Positions 54,481 to 64,000 of a stretch of DNA of 64,000 bases are shown piece after piece. The stretch is from Trachythela sp. YZ-2020 (taxonomy: Eukaryota > Cnidaria > Anthozoa > Malacalcyonacea > Clavulariidae): contig JADLSH010000395.1 of NCBI GenBank assembly GCA_016169945.1, positions 10,320,001-10,384,000 on the forward strand, in the 5' to 3' direction. A program made the position numbers and the translations under genes. Position 1 is the stretch's first letter; each line of letters starts with the position of its first letter. Under the pieces are notes generated by a model. The model did no database searches and was not told the DNA's origin. It saw only the letters and a program-made list of their open reading frames with translations.

Positions 54481-55345
54481 CGAAGGCGGGAATTAAGTCG
54501 AGATGTCACAATAGCAAGTGTAAGAGTCGATATGGGACCACCATTGGGTGCCTGACGGAGGATTTCTTCGAGTTCGGCGATTGCCTTCTCGGCGACTGGG
54601 TTTTTGTTGATGTTTTTAACTCGTCCAATCTCTAAGGATATGTTGACACGTTTAAGCATTGGATCGTCTCGTAAAGCAATAAAACCAGGGGCCGGGTCGA
54701 CTCTGACGACGGCAAGTGGACCTTCCATGGAGTGTAACTCGCTACATAAACGACCAAGGGCGTCGCGGAGTGTATTAGCTTTCGCCGTGGAATAATGGAC
54801 GTGGAAGTGAAGGAGGTAGTGGTTTCGCGAACAACAATAATAGCTTGTTTACACCGTCTAAGTACATCGGCGGCAAACGATACTCCAACGACCTTGGGTG
54901 GTTCCTCGGTGCTATGTTGTACAGCTTGTGGTGGGAGTTTTTTCAGAGAGGTACACATATGACAGGTGTCACTCACATGAGCAATAGCACTTTGCATGTC
55001 TAGGGCGTAGAATGTACGTTTCATCATCATTTGGTGCTTTGATGGATGGTCAAGTTTAATATGTAAGGCTGTTACGAGACCGTCGAGGACGGAGCGGGAA
55101 CGACGATCAACTCGGTAGATGGTGATAAAGGGTCGGTCCTGCGAACTACTAGTAAACCATCTTTAGCTATAGTAAGGACGTTTAGATACCGTTTGACGTC
55201 CTTTATGTTTGTCAATTTCTTAGAGGGATGTGTTCCTTGCTTGAGGTGGGCGTGTGTTCTGCGTAGGTCGGGACACTCGGACTGGATTTGGATCCAGGAG
55301 GAACGGGTTGTGAAAGGTACCCGCGACTGGTTGTGGATGTCTTGG
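54480..55345 (-). pseudogene. Integrase zinc and catalytic domains of the LTR element
   Basis: 55340-55085 holds the N-terminal segment; 55030-54632 reads RTFYALDMQSAIAHVSDTCH and MCTSLKKLPPQ, the second half of the HHCC site, then GVSFAADVLRRCKQAIIVVR. A frame change near 54830-54800 leads to VVRVDPAPGFIALRDDPMLK and NKNPVAEKAIAELEEILRQA, with candidate second Asp and Glu. The domain is recognisable but frameshifted. Confidence 0.65.
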
Positions 55346-55409
55346 GCAGAAGTGGTCCGAACAACAGAGTCTTCTGTGGTCGAGATGAAGCTACAAACCT
55401 GACAACGTG

Positions 55410-56009
55410 GTTCGCTACACTCTGGTGCATTTTGACTGGAAAAATCTGAAGGTACGTTGGCTGAGCCTGCGAGGTGTCGTATGTCAACTTGGTACCGACT
55501 GACAACAGATAAAAATGATGTGACGCGCGGGCTCGCAGAAAATTCACCACGGCGTAGCTTGTCAATGGCTTGAACGCATGGCTTGCTATCGGTGAGTATG
55601 CAAGCGTTGTGTTGGGACTGGATTATAAAAGGGCTAAAGTGCTTCACCGAGGTGGCGATGCCTAATGCTTCGATTTCACATGGTAGCCAGTTCACTTGGT
55701 GTTTTCTTAACTTGGCACTGAAGAAGCCGGCTAGGAGAAGGGTTTGGTGATGCGATACATATAAGGTACCTCCAATACCTCGTTTGGTTACGGACCCATC
55801 AGTAATCCACAGCTTGTCAGACGGCTTTGGGAGTGTGATAGACTTGCTACTGGACAGAGAGGTCTGTGCTAACTTAAACTGTTGAGACAAAGTTTCTGAC
55901 CACTTTATCTTGTCACGTGATTGTTGTCCTGCGATGGAACTCTCTAATGGTGCGATGACGTGTGCACACTGCGGAAGAACGTGTCCGAGGACTTTGTAAG
56001 CTCCTATAA
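55410..56009 (-). CDS. RNase H domain of the LTR element
   Basis: Contains [20 protein letters not shown] (first Asp), [20 protein letters not shown] (Glu), [20 protein letters not shown] (second Asp) and [16 protein letters not shown] (last Asp). This is the usual DEDD order, placed just upstream of the integrase. The frame is open here. Confidence 0.75.
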
Positions 56010-56670
56010 AGGAGCTGGCATGCCCATTGCAGATCGGGTGTAAACTCGAACGCCACGGAATGGGGTTACAACCCCACAATACTTCATGGACTTTTTGGCA
56101 AGGGGGATTTGGTAAAAGGCACTGGTAAGATCGGACACAATGATGTACTTCCACTTGGCAATTGTTCGAAGGGTAGAGTCCACATCTGGTAATAGAGATG
56201 GTTGCGGTTTGCTGTATCGACCAACATCTGCGAATGCTGTTACTAGGCGATGGCCACCGTTTGATGAGAAACGATGGGTTGAGGTACTCCACAGTTATAC
56301 CAAGGTTTTCAGGAGGCTGGAAGATGCCTTGCAACTCTAGGTCATCAAATTTTTCTTGAAGCTCAACCATCTTGTTTGGGGCATACTGGGGAAGTCTGCC
56401 TTTTCGTTGTGGTGGTTGCACCGGGCCCATGTTTACAACCGCTTCAAAGGGACCAGCAGCACCATTGTAACCAGAGATGTTCTTATCGAAAACATCATCA
56501 TACTCTTGGATGACACGGCTAAACTCTGTGCGCACACTCTCTGGTAGGATGGAGTCTGGGTCTAGTTGGACAGACGAGGAGTGTTGTTGGGGTGTAGGGG
56601 GGGATGCTGCCGGGGAACTGGCGGATGGTTCACCATGATTTTCAACTGTATCTGGGATGTACGTAGGCAC
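56010..56670 (-). pseudogene. Reverse transcriptase, internally deleted
   Basis: Open part reads EFSRVIQEYDDVFDKNISGY, PPQRKGRLPQYAPNKMVELQ and [15 protein letters not shown]. In the next frame [31 protein letters not shown] (motif A) and [10 protein letters not shown] follow. At about 56010-56022 the sequence jumps directly to [13 protein letters not shown], a segment normally well downstream. RT motif C and the thumb are therefore missing, so the enzyme is dead. Confidence 0.7.
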
Positions 56671-56679
56671 AACCTGACA

Positions 56680-56935
56680 GAGGACGGAGCGGGAACGACG
56701 ATCAACTCGGTAGATGGTGATAAAGGGTCGGTCCTGCGAACTACTAGTAAACCATCTTTAGCTATAGTAAGGACGTTTAGATACCGTTTGACGTCCTTTA
56801 TGTTTGTCAATTTCTTAGAGGGATGTGTTCCTTGCTTGAGGTGGGTGTGTGTTCTGCGTAGGTCGGGACACTCGGACTGGATTTGGATCCGGGAGGAACG
56901 GGTTGTGAAAGGTACCCGCGACTGGTTGTGGATGT
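56680..56935 (-). repeat. Duplicated 256-bp integrase segment between protease and RT
   Basis: Matches 55085-55340 with two differences seen by eye. On the minus strand it encodes the IN N-terminal part ([46 protein letters not shown]). This copy is out of place upstream of the RT, where it breaks the pol frame. Confidence 0.9.
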
Positions 56936-56999
56936 TGTGGTCGTGTCCGGGGGATGCGTTTTGGTTGGAGGGTTTCATTGGGTATGCGAATCCTTCTTG

Positions 57000-57917
57000 C
57001 AACTGCCTCAATAATACAAGGATGTGGCCAATCACAGATAGACTTGGAGCAGTCTCTTCGTGGTTCGATGGCAAGGATAGAATCTGGGGCAACATGGTCG
57101 GGGAGGTCTAACTCAAGATACTGTCCGGGCCAAACTACAGAAGAAGGAGATGGAGCACGAAGGACTACAGTTTGTGTGCGGCGGATAGAGCTTGCGCTCT
57201 CGGATGGTTTGGTAGTACCATAGTAGATACTCTCGTACCCTTGAATTGTGATTTCTTGTTTAGCTGGTCTGAGAGAGATGTCATTGGTAATCATGAAGGG
57301 AGTCCCAGCCAATACATCGACATCCAGGTTATCGACAACTAGTACATCCAAAAGTAGACTGAAGTTGTTGTGTGACAAAGTTACATGGACTTCGCCAACA
57401 ACGACTAACTGGGTTACACCGTCTGCCTGAAGGGCTTTCTGTGTGGTTTTCTGAATGGCGACACCAATTGCTCTAGCAATGCTGGTTTTTATCATGCTTG
57501 TTTCGGCTCCAGTGTCTAGTGTCAGGAGTAGTGGATGATGGTCAAAGAATGTCTTGAGATGGGGCGACTGCTTAACACTGACTCGGTTGGTGGTAGACTG
57601 TACTCGATAGCTATGAACATCCTCAGCGACTTCTACTGCGCAATCAGAGAGAAGGTCCTCTGGCTCGGTGCCGAGTACCTGTCTTGAACGAGATAGGTAC
57701 TGCCTATCTTCAACTGGGAGGTACGAGCATTTACTAAGGTAGTGTTGATGTTGTCTACCTGCTTGTTTACACAAGGCACAACTCTTTGTTGAGGTTTTGG
57801 GTGACCGAGGTAAAGATGGGGGGGTTTGACGACGACTGCTAGGTTGGAGCTTTCTAGGGGACTGTTGGAAAGCAGTGCGAAGTACCTTGGCATCGCTAGC
57901 AGAGCGAATCTCATCAA
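57000..57917 (-). CDS. Zinc knuckle and aspartic protease of the LTR element
   Basis: From 57830 the frame contains [18 protein letters not shown], a C-x2-C...H...C knuckle. It continues through [15 protein letters not shown] to [20 protein letters not shown], the protease active site with DTG, and [20 protein letters not shown]. The sequence [20 protein letters not shown] and beyond leads towards the RT before the inserted duplication at 56935. Open and apparently intact in this part. Confidence 0.75.
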
Positions 57918-57979
57918 GGAGGGAATCTAATGCCTGTGAAATTTCAGGTTTGAGGGACGCAATGGTTTGGGACCGAAGA

Positions 57980-58608
57980 TCAGAACCGTATCATTGTTTG
58001 ACCAGGGTGGGCAAAGAAGGATGGATAAGGCGTAGCCATGTACACAATCATGTTCTCCAGGGTTGGGGAGATTTCTTCATCAGTTGTGATGTCTTCACTG
58101 TGGTGTTGAACTCCATCATTAGCTTTAAGTAAATTGTCATCGACAAAGCTAAGTAACCGTTGGTACAGGTCTTCTGGTCGCTCGTCAGATTCTAAATGGA
58201 TGTCATTAAAATCCAAAAAGTGTGCGCCAGTAGACTGAAACCCGAAGTGAGCACGAATTGCCTGCCATATTGTACTCAAAGATGTTGAGTTTTGCGAGAA
58301 ATGACAATAGTATTGCGAGAAATGACAGGGCAATAATTTGCTATTTGACCCAATAGAAGTTCTAATTGGGTTGCTTTTTGTGCGGCTGTGCGACGTTGTG
58401 GTGCGGGTACAGGATCAGCGTCGTCTTCGAAACCGCGTAGTGGGGAGGTAGTGGTTTTCTTTAACCAAGTTACGCCGTCGATTAAATATGGGGCGAAGTT
58501 TGGGTCTAACGATAGTGTATACTGTAAATTTTGACGCCAAGCTTCAAACAATGTTATTGTCTCTTGTTTGGTGAGAGACCATTGTTTTGGGGCACGGTTG
58601 CTTGCCAT
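57980..58608 (-). pseudogene. Gag of the LTR retrotransposon
   Basis: 58608-58276 begins [20 protein letters not shown] and [20 protein letters not shown], and 58333-57980 continues [20 protein letters not shown] and [15 protein letters not shown] ~20-bp tandem duplication at about 58290-58330 (TTGCGAGAAATGACA twice) interrupts the frame between them. Helical capsid-like region; family from context. Confidence 0.6.
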
Positions 58609-58819
58609 GTTGATGAGCGAGACAACGCACTAACTACACAAACGATTAACTTACGAAGTGCTCCGACGCTAGAAGAGTTCTATTATTTAAAATCGCAGAC
58701 GAAGTGAAAGTCGGCTCGTTTTTACCTTGTTTTGGTGAGAGAAACTTTCTTCTGAATGGTAAATTATTATCTCCGCTGTGTTAGAGATCGAAGGAAAGTG
58801 AAATAACTCACTGCCACCA

Positions 58820-59068
58820 CGCCAGTGAAGAAGAAGGACTCGTAAATAACGAACGATAAAATAATATATTGTACAAACAAAACGTCTACAATATCGAGAG
58901 GGTGAGAGAGATCTCGCGTGAGCCGGAAGTTACATAACAAGTCTCTATAATACTTGGAGTAAGAATGGTTCTCAATAGTCAACGATATGCCATATACGGC
59001 AAACAATATAATGTCACTAATATGCCATATATGGCAAACTATAATTACACTAACAATATGCCAGATAT
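58820..59068 (-). repeat. LTR, 5' copy for the minus-strand element
   Basis: Partner of 53527-53775. On its outer side it abuts the (TTA)n tail of the LINE at 59069. On its inner side the minus strand reads TGGTGGCAGTGAG, a candidate primer-binding site. Confidence 0.85.
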
Positions 59069-59294
59069 AATAATAATAATTTATTGATATCCATCTTTAG
59101 TATAAAATTACAATGGATTTACAGTTTATAAAGTTGATACGAGTATATGTACATTGTGTTAAGTATAGTATATGTTATATACAGTGTATATATATACTGC
59201 CAAAATTGCCACAAGTTAAATTTGGCAGTTGAGTAAAATTTATTATGACAAATATAGTAAAAATGTTAAGAGCAAAAAGAGTATAAAATTTAGA

Positions 59295-61101
59295 TTATAA
59301 TAACGCATTTGTTCTTGGGATAAACGAGAGTTTGTGCCTTTTAGTATGTGAGAAAAATTGTGGGAGAGTATTTACTGTTCTTAGATCATATTTTTTCGTC
59401 ACGATATCTGGTATATATTTTCTGCATGGATGCGTTTCATCATCAATAATTTTCTTATATTCACGAATGGCGAGCATATTACGACGTTCTTCAAGAGACT
59501 GAAGTAGGTCGGACGGCAGGGCAAGTATTTTTTGACTTCTAGTTTGGATATTCTCCACCTCATCTATTAAGTATTGTGGTAAACCACTCCATATTGGGGA
59601 CGCGTATTCCAATACCGGTCTGATTTTGGAGAGGTAACAGGTTAGACCTACTTCTGTCGGTAGATTAGCTCGACGACATTCCCGAAGGTGGAATAAACGT
59701 TTGCTTGCCTTTCTTGTAATTTCTTCGACATGTGTGTTCCATTTAAGGGTATTATTACACCAAAGGCCCAGCAGCTTAAACGATTTAACTCTTTCAATCA
59801 CATCATTACCAATCGTAAGTAAAGGTGGTTCGGGAATACCTTCTTTAAAACAGATCCACATATCTTTAGTCTTTTTTGCGTTAAGTTCCATCTTATTTCT
59901 GAAGGCCCAGTCATTCATTAAATCAAGCACCATTTGCATGTTACTAGTAGAGCAATATGAGATTGCAATCATCAGCATATTTATGCATATTAATCTGAAA
60001 ATAGTTAGGAATACAGTCTTCAAGGTCGTTAACATGAACATTAAACAGTGTTGGTGAGATAACAGAACCCTGGGGGACTCCGGAGGGACAAGGCCTAGAA
60101 GATGATAAGCTCTCACCAAGTTTTACTTGCTGGCTCCTTCCTTCTAAAAAACTCTGCGTCCATAACCAAAAAGACTTTGATACATTCAATTCCGCGAGTT
60201 TTCTTAGAAGCAGACCATGGTCGACCAAATCGAACGCTTTACGAAAATCGATAAATAAAGCGTGGATCCCCATTCTTCCATCACGTGAATTTTCAGTCTT
60301 ATTGTACCAATTTTGGGTAATACTCGCTAATGCAGATACTGTTGATCTACCATGTGTAAATGCATGTTGATTATCTTTGATCTTAAGGTCGCTTTTATTC
60401 AATTTGAGTTGTATGGTTTCTAGGATTTTTGCCATTTGCGATAGCACAGAAATCTGCCGGAAGTCATTATCTATATCATTCGGGGGGTTCACTTTGGGCA
60501 CAGGGGTGACTAAAGCATGTTTATATAAGGTCGGGTATTTAGACTGGGAGATGCTACAGCAGATGATGTTATGGATAACAGGAGCAAGCTCTTCGCTATA
60601 ACGACTCAGTAACCATGCAGGAATATTGTCCGAACCACTAGCTTTCCTAGGGTTTAGGTGCTTAAGAATTGCCTTGATTTGACCGATCGAAGGTAGTGCT
60701 GGCGCGATGTTTTTGAGTAGGTGTTCGACTTCCACTAGTTTCGGAATTTCATTTGGTATGGTAGTCTGCCAAGGCTTAGTGAAACTTTGTTGTAAGCATT
60801 CAACTAGGTCATCTGTGGAGGCAGCTGAGAATTGACGATTACATTCGTTAACGGCAGCAAGTTCGTATATAGTTTTATGCCACTTTGCCGGGTTAATTTC
60901 ACGTGTATTTTCCGCTTTTGATTGGTAGTACGTTTTCTTTACACTGGATATAAGTGAAGAAACTTTGTCGCATAATACTTTATACCTTGATTTGTTTCCT
61001 GATGTAAAGGCTTTTTGTCTGGCTATTATTTCATGCTTAAAGCCTGGTTCACACTTGTCGCCATTCATCGGCGATCCATTGTATTCTTTCCAAACTGACA
61101 A
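59295..61101 (-). pseudogene. LINE reverse transcriptase and C-terminal domain
   Basis: Motif A is HALFIDFRKAFDLVDH, motif B CPSGVPQGSVISPTLFNVHV, motif C MHKYADDCN. A frameshift near 59970 moves the remaining protein to another frame: MQMVLDLMNDWAFRNKMELN, KSFKLLGLWCNNTLKWNTHV, LSKIRPVLEYASPIWSGLPQ and DEVENIQTRSQKILALPSDL, the usual CR1-type thumb and tail. All catalytic residues remain. Confidence 0.82.
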
Positions 61102-61114
61102 AAGATTTTATGCA

Positions 61115-61975
61115 TTAATGACTACCGACAATGGACAACGCCGATATTTGCGACAAGTGTGAACCAGGCTTAATACGTGGGGTGATCCAGGGTTTATCTG
61201 AGGGGTGGAAACGTATAATACGTTTGGGCACCGTTTTATTGAGAATGCACATGATAGTACTTGTGAAAGCACTAACTTTATCGTCAATCTCATTAGTAGC
61301 ATAAACAAATTCCCAGTTCTGCCTATTCAGATGGATACTCAGTTCAATTAAGTTACTACATTTCGTCAGGTGCACTTTTCGAGAAATCGCCTTCACCTTT
61401 TCTTTCAGCTTTGGAGTGAGTAACAGACACTGATGGTCAGAATGGCCAATCGGCGGGAGATGTTTAATGTCATTGTATAGCTCTGACATGTTAGTAAGGA
61501 TTTGGTCTAAAACGTTTCTACCTCTAGTGGGAGCCCGTACAACTTTGCAAAGGTTGAAGCGTCTGCACAGTAAATTCAGTTTCATTTTATTGAAATCTCC
61601 AGCAATTATACCTGCTGAGGGATGGTCCTGCAGAATTTCATCAAGTCCGTCAGTGATATACTCACGCATAGCTCTTTCATCATCGTTCGTCTGACCAGGC
61701 GGATAGTATACGCTAATAACTATTATGGAGCTGTAAGGCCTGGGAGTTCTAGGCGGTTTAAGTACAAGCCAAAGAACTTCTTTATCGTCCACTTCAAGAT
61801 TTGTCAAACGGGTAGTAGGTATTTGGTGGTGCACATAGGCTAAGACACCGCCACCAGGGGTAAGGCGGTCTCGACGGAATGCATTAAATTTCTTACTAAT
61901 TTCTATAGCAGCATCCGGGAAGTTTGAGTTCAGCCAAGATTCTGTAATTATGAATAGTGTCGGGGGTTATTAACA
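61115..61975 (-). pseudogene. LINE apurinic endonuclease
   Basis: From about 61965 the frame reads FIITESWLNSNFPDAAIEIS and RDRLTPGGGVLAYVHHQIP (Glu and Tyr/His sites), then IIVISVYYPPGQTNDDERAM, AGIIAGDFNKMKLNLL and LPPIGHSDHQCLLLTPKL, the full AP-endonuclease motif series ending in SDH. A one-base lesion separates it from VLLTNACHVTNKITELSGIV upstream. Confidence 0.8.
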
Positions 61976-62509
61976 GCAACGATTCCAGAAAGTTCTGTAA
62001 TTTTATTTGTCACATGACATGCATTGGTTAAGAGTACAGATGGAACTGAGTAGCCGCTAGGTGGCATAGTTATATTACTTTCCTTTACGGAAATTGGTAT
62101 TAGGTTGCAGCGGTATTTCAGAGCATTACCTCTCAGAGTTATTGGGCGGCTTGTAATTCTAACTGGGATTTCCTTTGGGGTATCCTTAGTTGTGTCAGAG
62201 ACTTCAAGTGTATTTATTGTGCAATAATCAGAGATAGGAGATCTATTACCATGGAGAGGAAGTCTTATTTCATGTGAATCTATCTGTTGTAGGGAGACCA
62301 TGTTTAGCGAAGTTGAGGTGGTGGCTGAGCTGGAATTCCTATCGCGGAGTATGATCGGAGGGGAGGAACTGATATATCCATTAGTGGTCTTGGAAAGAAC
62401 ATAGGTCCCCATGGTTACGGATGGTTGCCCAGACATCTCGGTGGTAGATTCATATAAGTACTTGGTGGCATTAACGCATTCTCTCGAAATAAAAAAGGCT
62501 GCATGCTTT

Positions 62510-63782
62510 CTAAAAAAGGGTGCCTATCATTGTATTGGGTGTTGGCTGAGGGTTGATCACCAGACATGGAGGGAAATTGACGGTTATGGGAAAAATCTCA
62601 TGAAGTTCCTTTATTGCAAAACCCCTTTTTACGCAAGAACGGGCAAAACACCGCATCTTTTGGTATATTGGGGAGTTGACAATCTTCATAGTTATTAACT
62701 TTATTTGAATGGGAAAAGTCACACCTATCGCCTTTTAAACACCAACCGCGTCGCGAAATAAAAGGGCACAGAATATTACTTTTTCGCGTTGGTAGTTGAG
62801 GAATGTTATTATTATTAGGACAGTTTCCCGTTCGAACCGGAGAATTACGTGGAGGGTCTAGATTTAAGCCATGAGAAGTGGTCAAATAATTATCTTCACG
62901 GAGACCAGCACCAGATTTGCTGTTTAATATATTCACAGATTGATTGTGTACGTGGGATAGAATAGTTGAATCGTTAACTACAAATAAGGAATGGATGCTT
63001 TCATCCGGAGTTAATGAAGTTTGCAGTTGCGATTGGGGAATTGGATCTACGCTAATTAAGGTAGAATCAATTACGGTACGACTGGGCATTTCATCATTTA
63101 TATTCATGTTCGATGAAGCTCCGCTACTTAAGTCTTGAGAATGTGCGTGGGATAATATAATTGAATCGTTAACTACAGGTGAGGAATTAATGCTTTCGTC
63201 AGGAGTTAATGAAGCTTGCAATTGCAATTGGGGGTTCCCAATTGGGGGATTAATTTGTCTTAGATTAATAATCTCCTCTTCTTGACTTTTAACTTTAGCC
63301 TCTAGGTCTGTTTGATTTAGTTGTATTAAATTAATAGTAGACTCAAGGGCGATCAGTTTTCGATGAGAAACAGGGTCCGATTGCGATTGTAAAATTGCTA
63401 TATCTAATTTGATTCCCTCTATCTCTGCAATGAAAGCAGCATCAGAACACCTACAGCCCATTTGATTATTAACATCTAGTAATACGCTTGACTGACCGGT
63501 ATTTGAGGCAGACGTTTCTGAACCTTCCTCGTTTTGTCTCCATATCTGTTTACATAACTCCTTCACAATAAAAGTCGCCTTCTCTCCGTTAAAACCGAAC
63601 ACGTTTTTATTCTTCCTCCATGTTATAGTTGCCTTCTCTCCCGTAAATAGTTTTTTGTCGCTACCAGGATGCGACCAAGTGCCTTCAAGATGTAGTTCAT
63701 CGCTGACAAATTCTTTCAATGATTCAAAATCCCCCGTCCATGCAAAGGCCAAATTTTCACTAAGAACTCTTGCCATAAGCAA
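62510..63782 (-). pseudogene. LINE ORF1 with CCCH zinc fingers
   Basis: Starts MLMARVLSENLAFAWTGDFE, then VSDELHLEGTWSHPGSDKKL and a Gln/Ser-rich middle with near-duplicated blocks (QLQTSLTPDESI, NDSTILSHVH). Near the C-terminus CPFISRRGWCLKGDRCDFSH is a C-x8-C-x5-C-x3-H finger, and CPFLRKKGFCNKGTS leads into a second one. That second finger is cut by TGA at 62600-62598 exactly where its third Cys should be, and DFSH follows in frame. ORF1 proteins bind the LINE RNA; CCCH fingers would suit that. Confidence 0.7.
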
Positions 63783-64000
63783 AAAGTAAGCTTTAAAATG
63801 ATATCAGTTGTTTATAAATAAATATATATACTTGATCAATGAATAAAAATCAGGAGCTCGAATATGCACGTCTTACTCAATACTCTGTATGATATACAAG
63901 TAATTTCAGGACATCCGCATCATTTATAGACACTTCTTGACCAGTGGCATAGCCAGGGTGTTGACTTTAGGGGGCAAAACAAACATAGATTCAGAACGCA

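Larger units (their letters stand above)
53527..59068 (-). mobile_element. LTR retrotransposon with two LTRs, defective pol
   Basis: Two directly repeated 249-bp LTRs flank gag, protease, RT, RNase H and integrase on the minus strand. The RT is deleted across motif C and an integrase segment is duplicated between protease and RT. I place it near Ty3/Gypsy on pol order and wording (protease, RT, RNase H, integrase, PPQRKGR in the fingers), but a related clade is possible. LTR difference is 6 of 249 positions by eye. No matching target duplication was found at the LTR edges. Confidence 0.8.
59069..63782 (-). mobile_element. Near full-length CR1-like LINE
   Basis: From 63782 down: ORF1 with CCCH fingers (63782-62510), a linker frame (62436-61948), endonuclease (61970-61115), RT (61101-59944) and C-terminus (60119-59295), then a 3' UTR ending in (TTA)n at 59069-59088. 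CR1-clade elements have this EN-RT order and microsatellite tails. Frameshifts at about 61965, 61110 and 59970 and a TGA in ORF1 break it. Confidence 0.82.

Noticed and set aside
56566..57111. + strand ORF across the protease and duplicated integrase segment
   Set aside because: Antisense of pol; it recurs only because the 256-bp segment is duplicated.

Overview
The window looks like a piece of an AT-rich invertebrate animal genome, probably an early-branching marine metazoan such as a sponge or cnidarian. This is inferred from the mix of element families, the short spliceosomal introns (GT..AG borders that restore reading frames in several places) and the absence of bacterial operon structure. 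I cannot name the species. I see no secure single-copy host gene; nearly every recognisable coding stretch belongs to a transposable element, and most carry frameshifts or nonsense codons.

Layout. 0.1-5.2 kb: a multi-exon hAT-transposase-like gene on +, broken. 6.6-7.0 kb: a 282-bp tandem unit whose boundaries are two hammerhead ribozyme motifs (retrozyme-like). 7.4-9.2 kb: small coiled-coil gene pieces and a tRNA-like sequence. 9.8-12.6 kb (-): a Helentron-type Helitron remnant keeping OTU, DUF6570-like and CR1-type endonuclease parts but no helicase. 15.1-15.7 kb: BEL/Pao-type integrase. 16.0-17.6 kb: tRNA-like sequence, telomere-like repeats, more hammerheads and Penelope-like (PLE) fragments. 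18.0-20.1 kb: PIF/Harbinger transposase plus a possible companion gene. 20.5-28.6 kb (-): a long Helitron (OTU, DUF6570, Helitron N-terminal domain, HUH Rep, PIF1 helicase, possibly an RPA-like gene), itself interrupted by a LINE tail and a 1.49-kb repeat insertion with a 13-bp target duplication. 29.2-29.7 kb: Myb/SANT-like exons. 29.9-33.4 kb: two PLE copies head to head, each ending in a second kind of hammerhead motif. 33.9-34.8 kb: a third Helitron fragment. 35.5-38.2 kb (-): Gypsy-like LTR element remnant. 38.5-40.2 kb: a conserved but unclassified repetitive gene family. 43.8-45.7 kb: a non-autonomous hAT element with exact 12-bp TIRs and an 8-bp TSD, filled by a ~200-bp satellite. 49.5-53.3 kb: a GINGER1-type DNA transposon (integrase, GPY/F, Ulp1 protease, PHD finger, with introns), carrying a LINE copy in its third intron. 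53.5-59.1 kb (-): an LTR retrotransposon with two 249-bp LTRs, lacking the RT catalytic motif and carrying a 256-bp internal duplication. 59.1-63.8 kb (-): a nearly full-length CR1-like LINE with an unusual CCCH zinc-finger ORF1.

How the parts relate. Catalytic modules of at least eight element classes sit next to each other and inside each other. The most interesting signal is RNA-based: two hammerhead ribozyme families occur in and beside PLE sequence. One family bounds a short tandem repeat as in animal retrozymes; the other lies at the end of both PLE copies. Stretches not listed (for example much of 12.7-14.3, 41.5-43.0 and 45.8-49.4 kb) showed no supportable gene.
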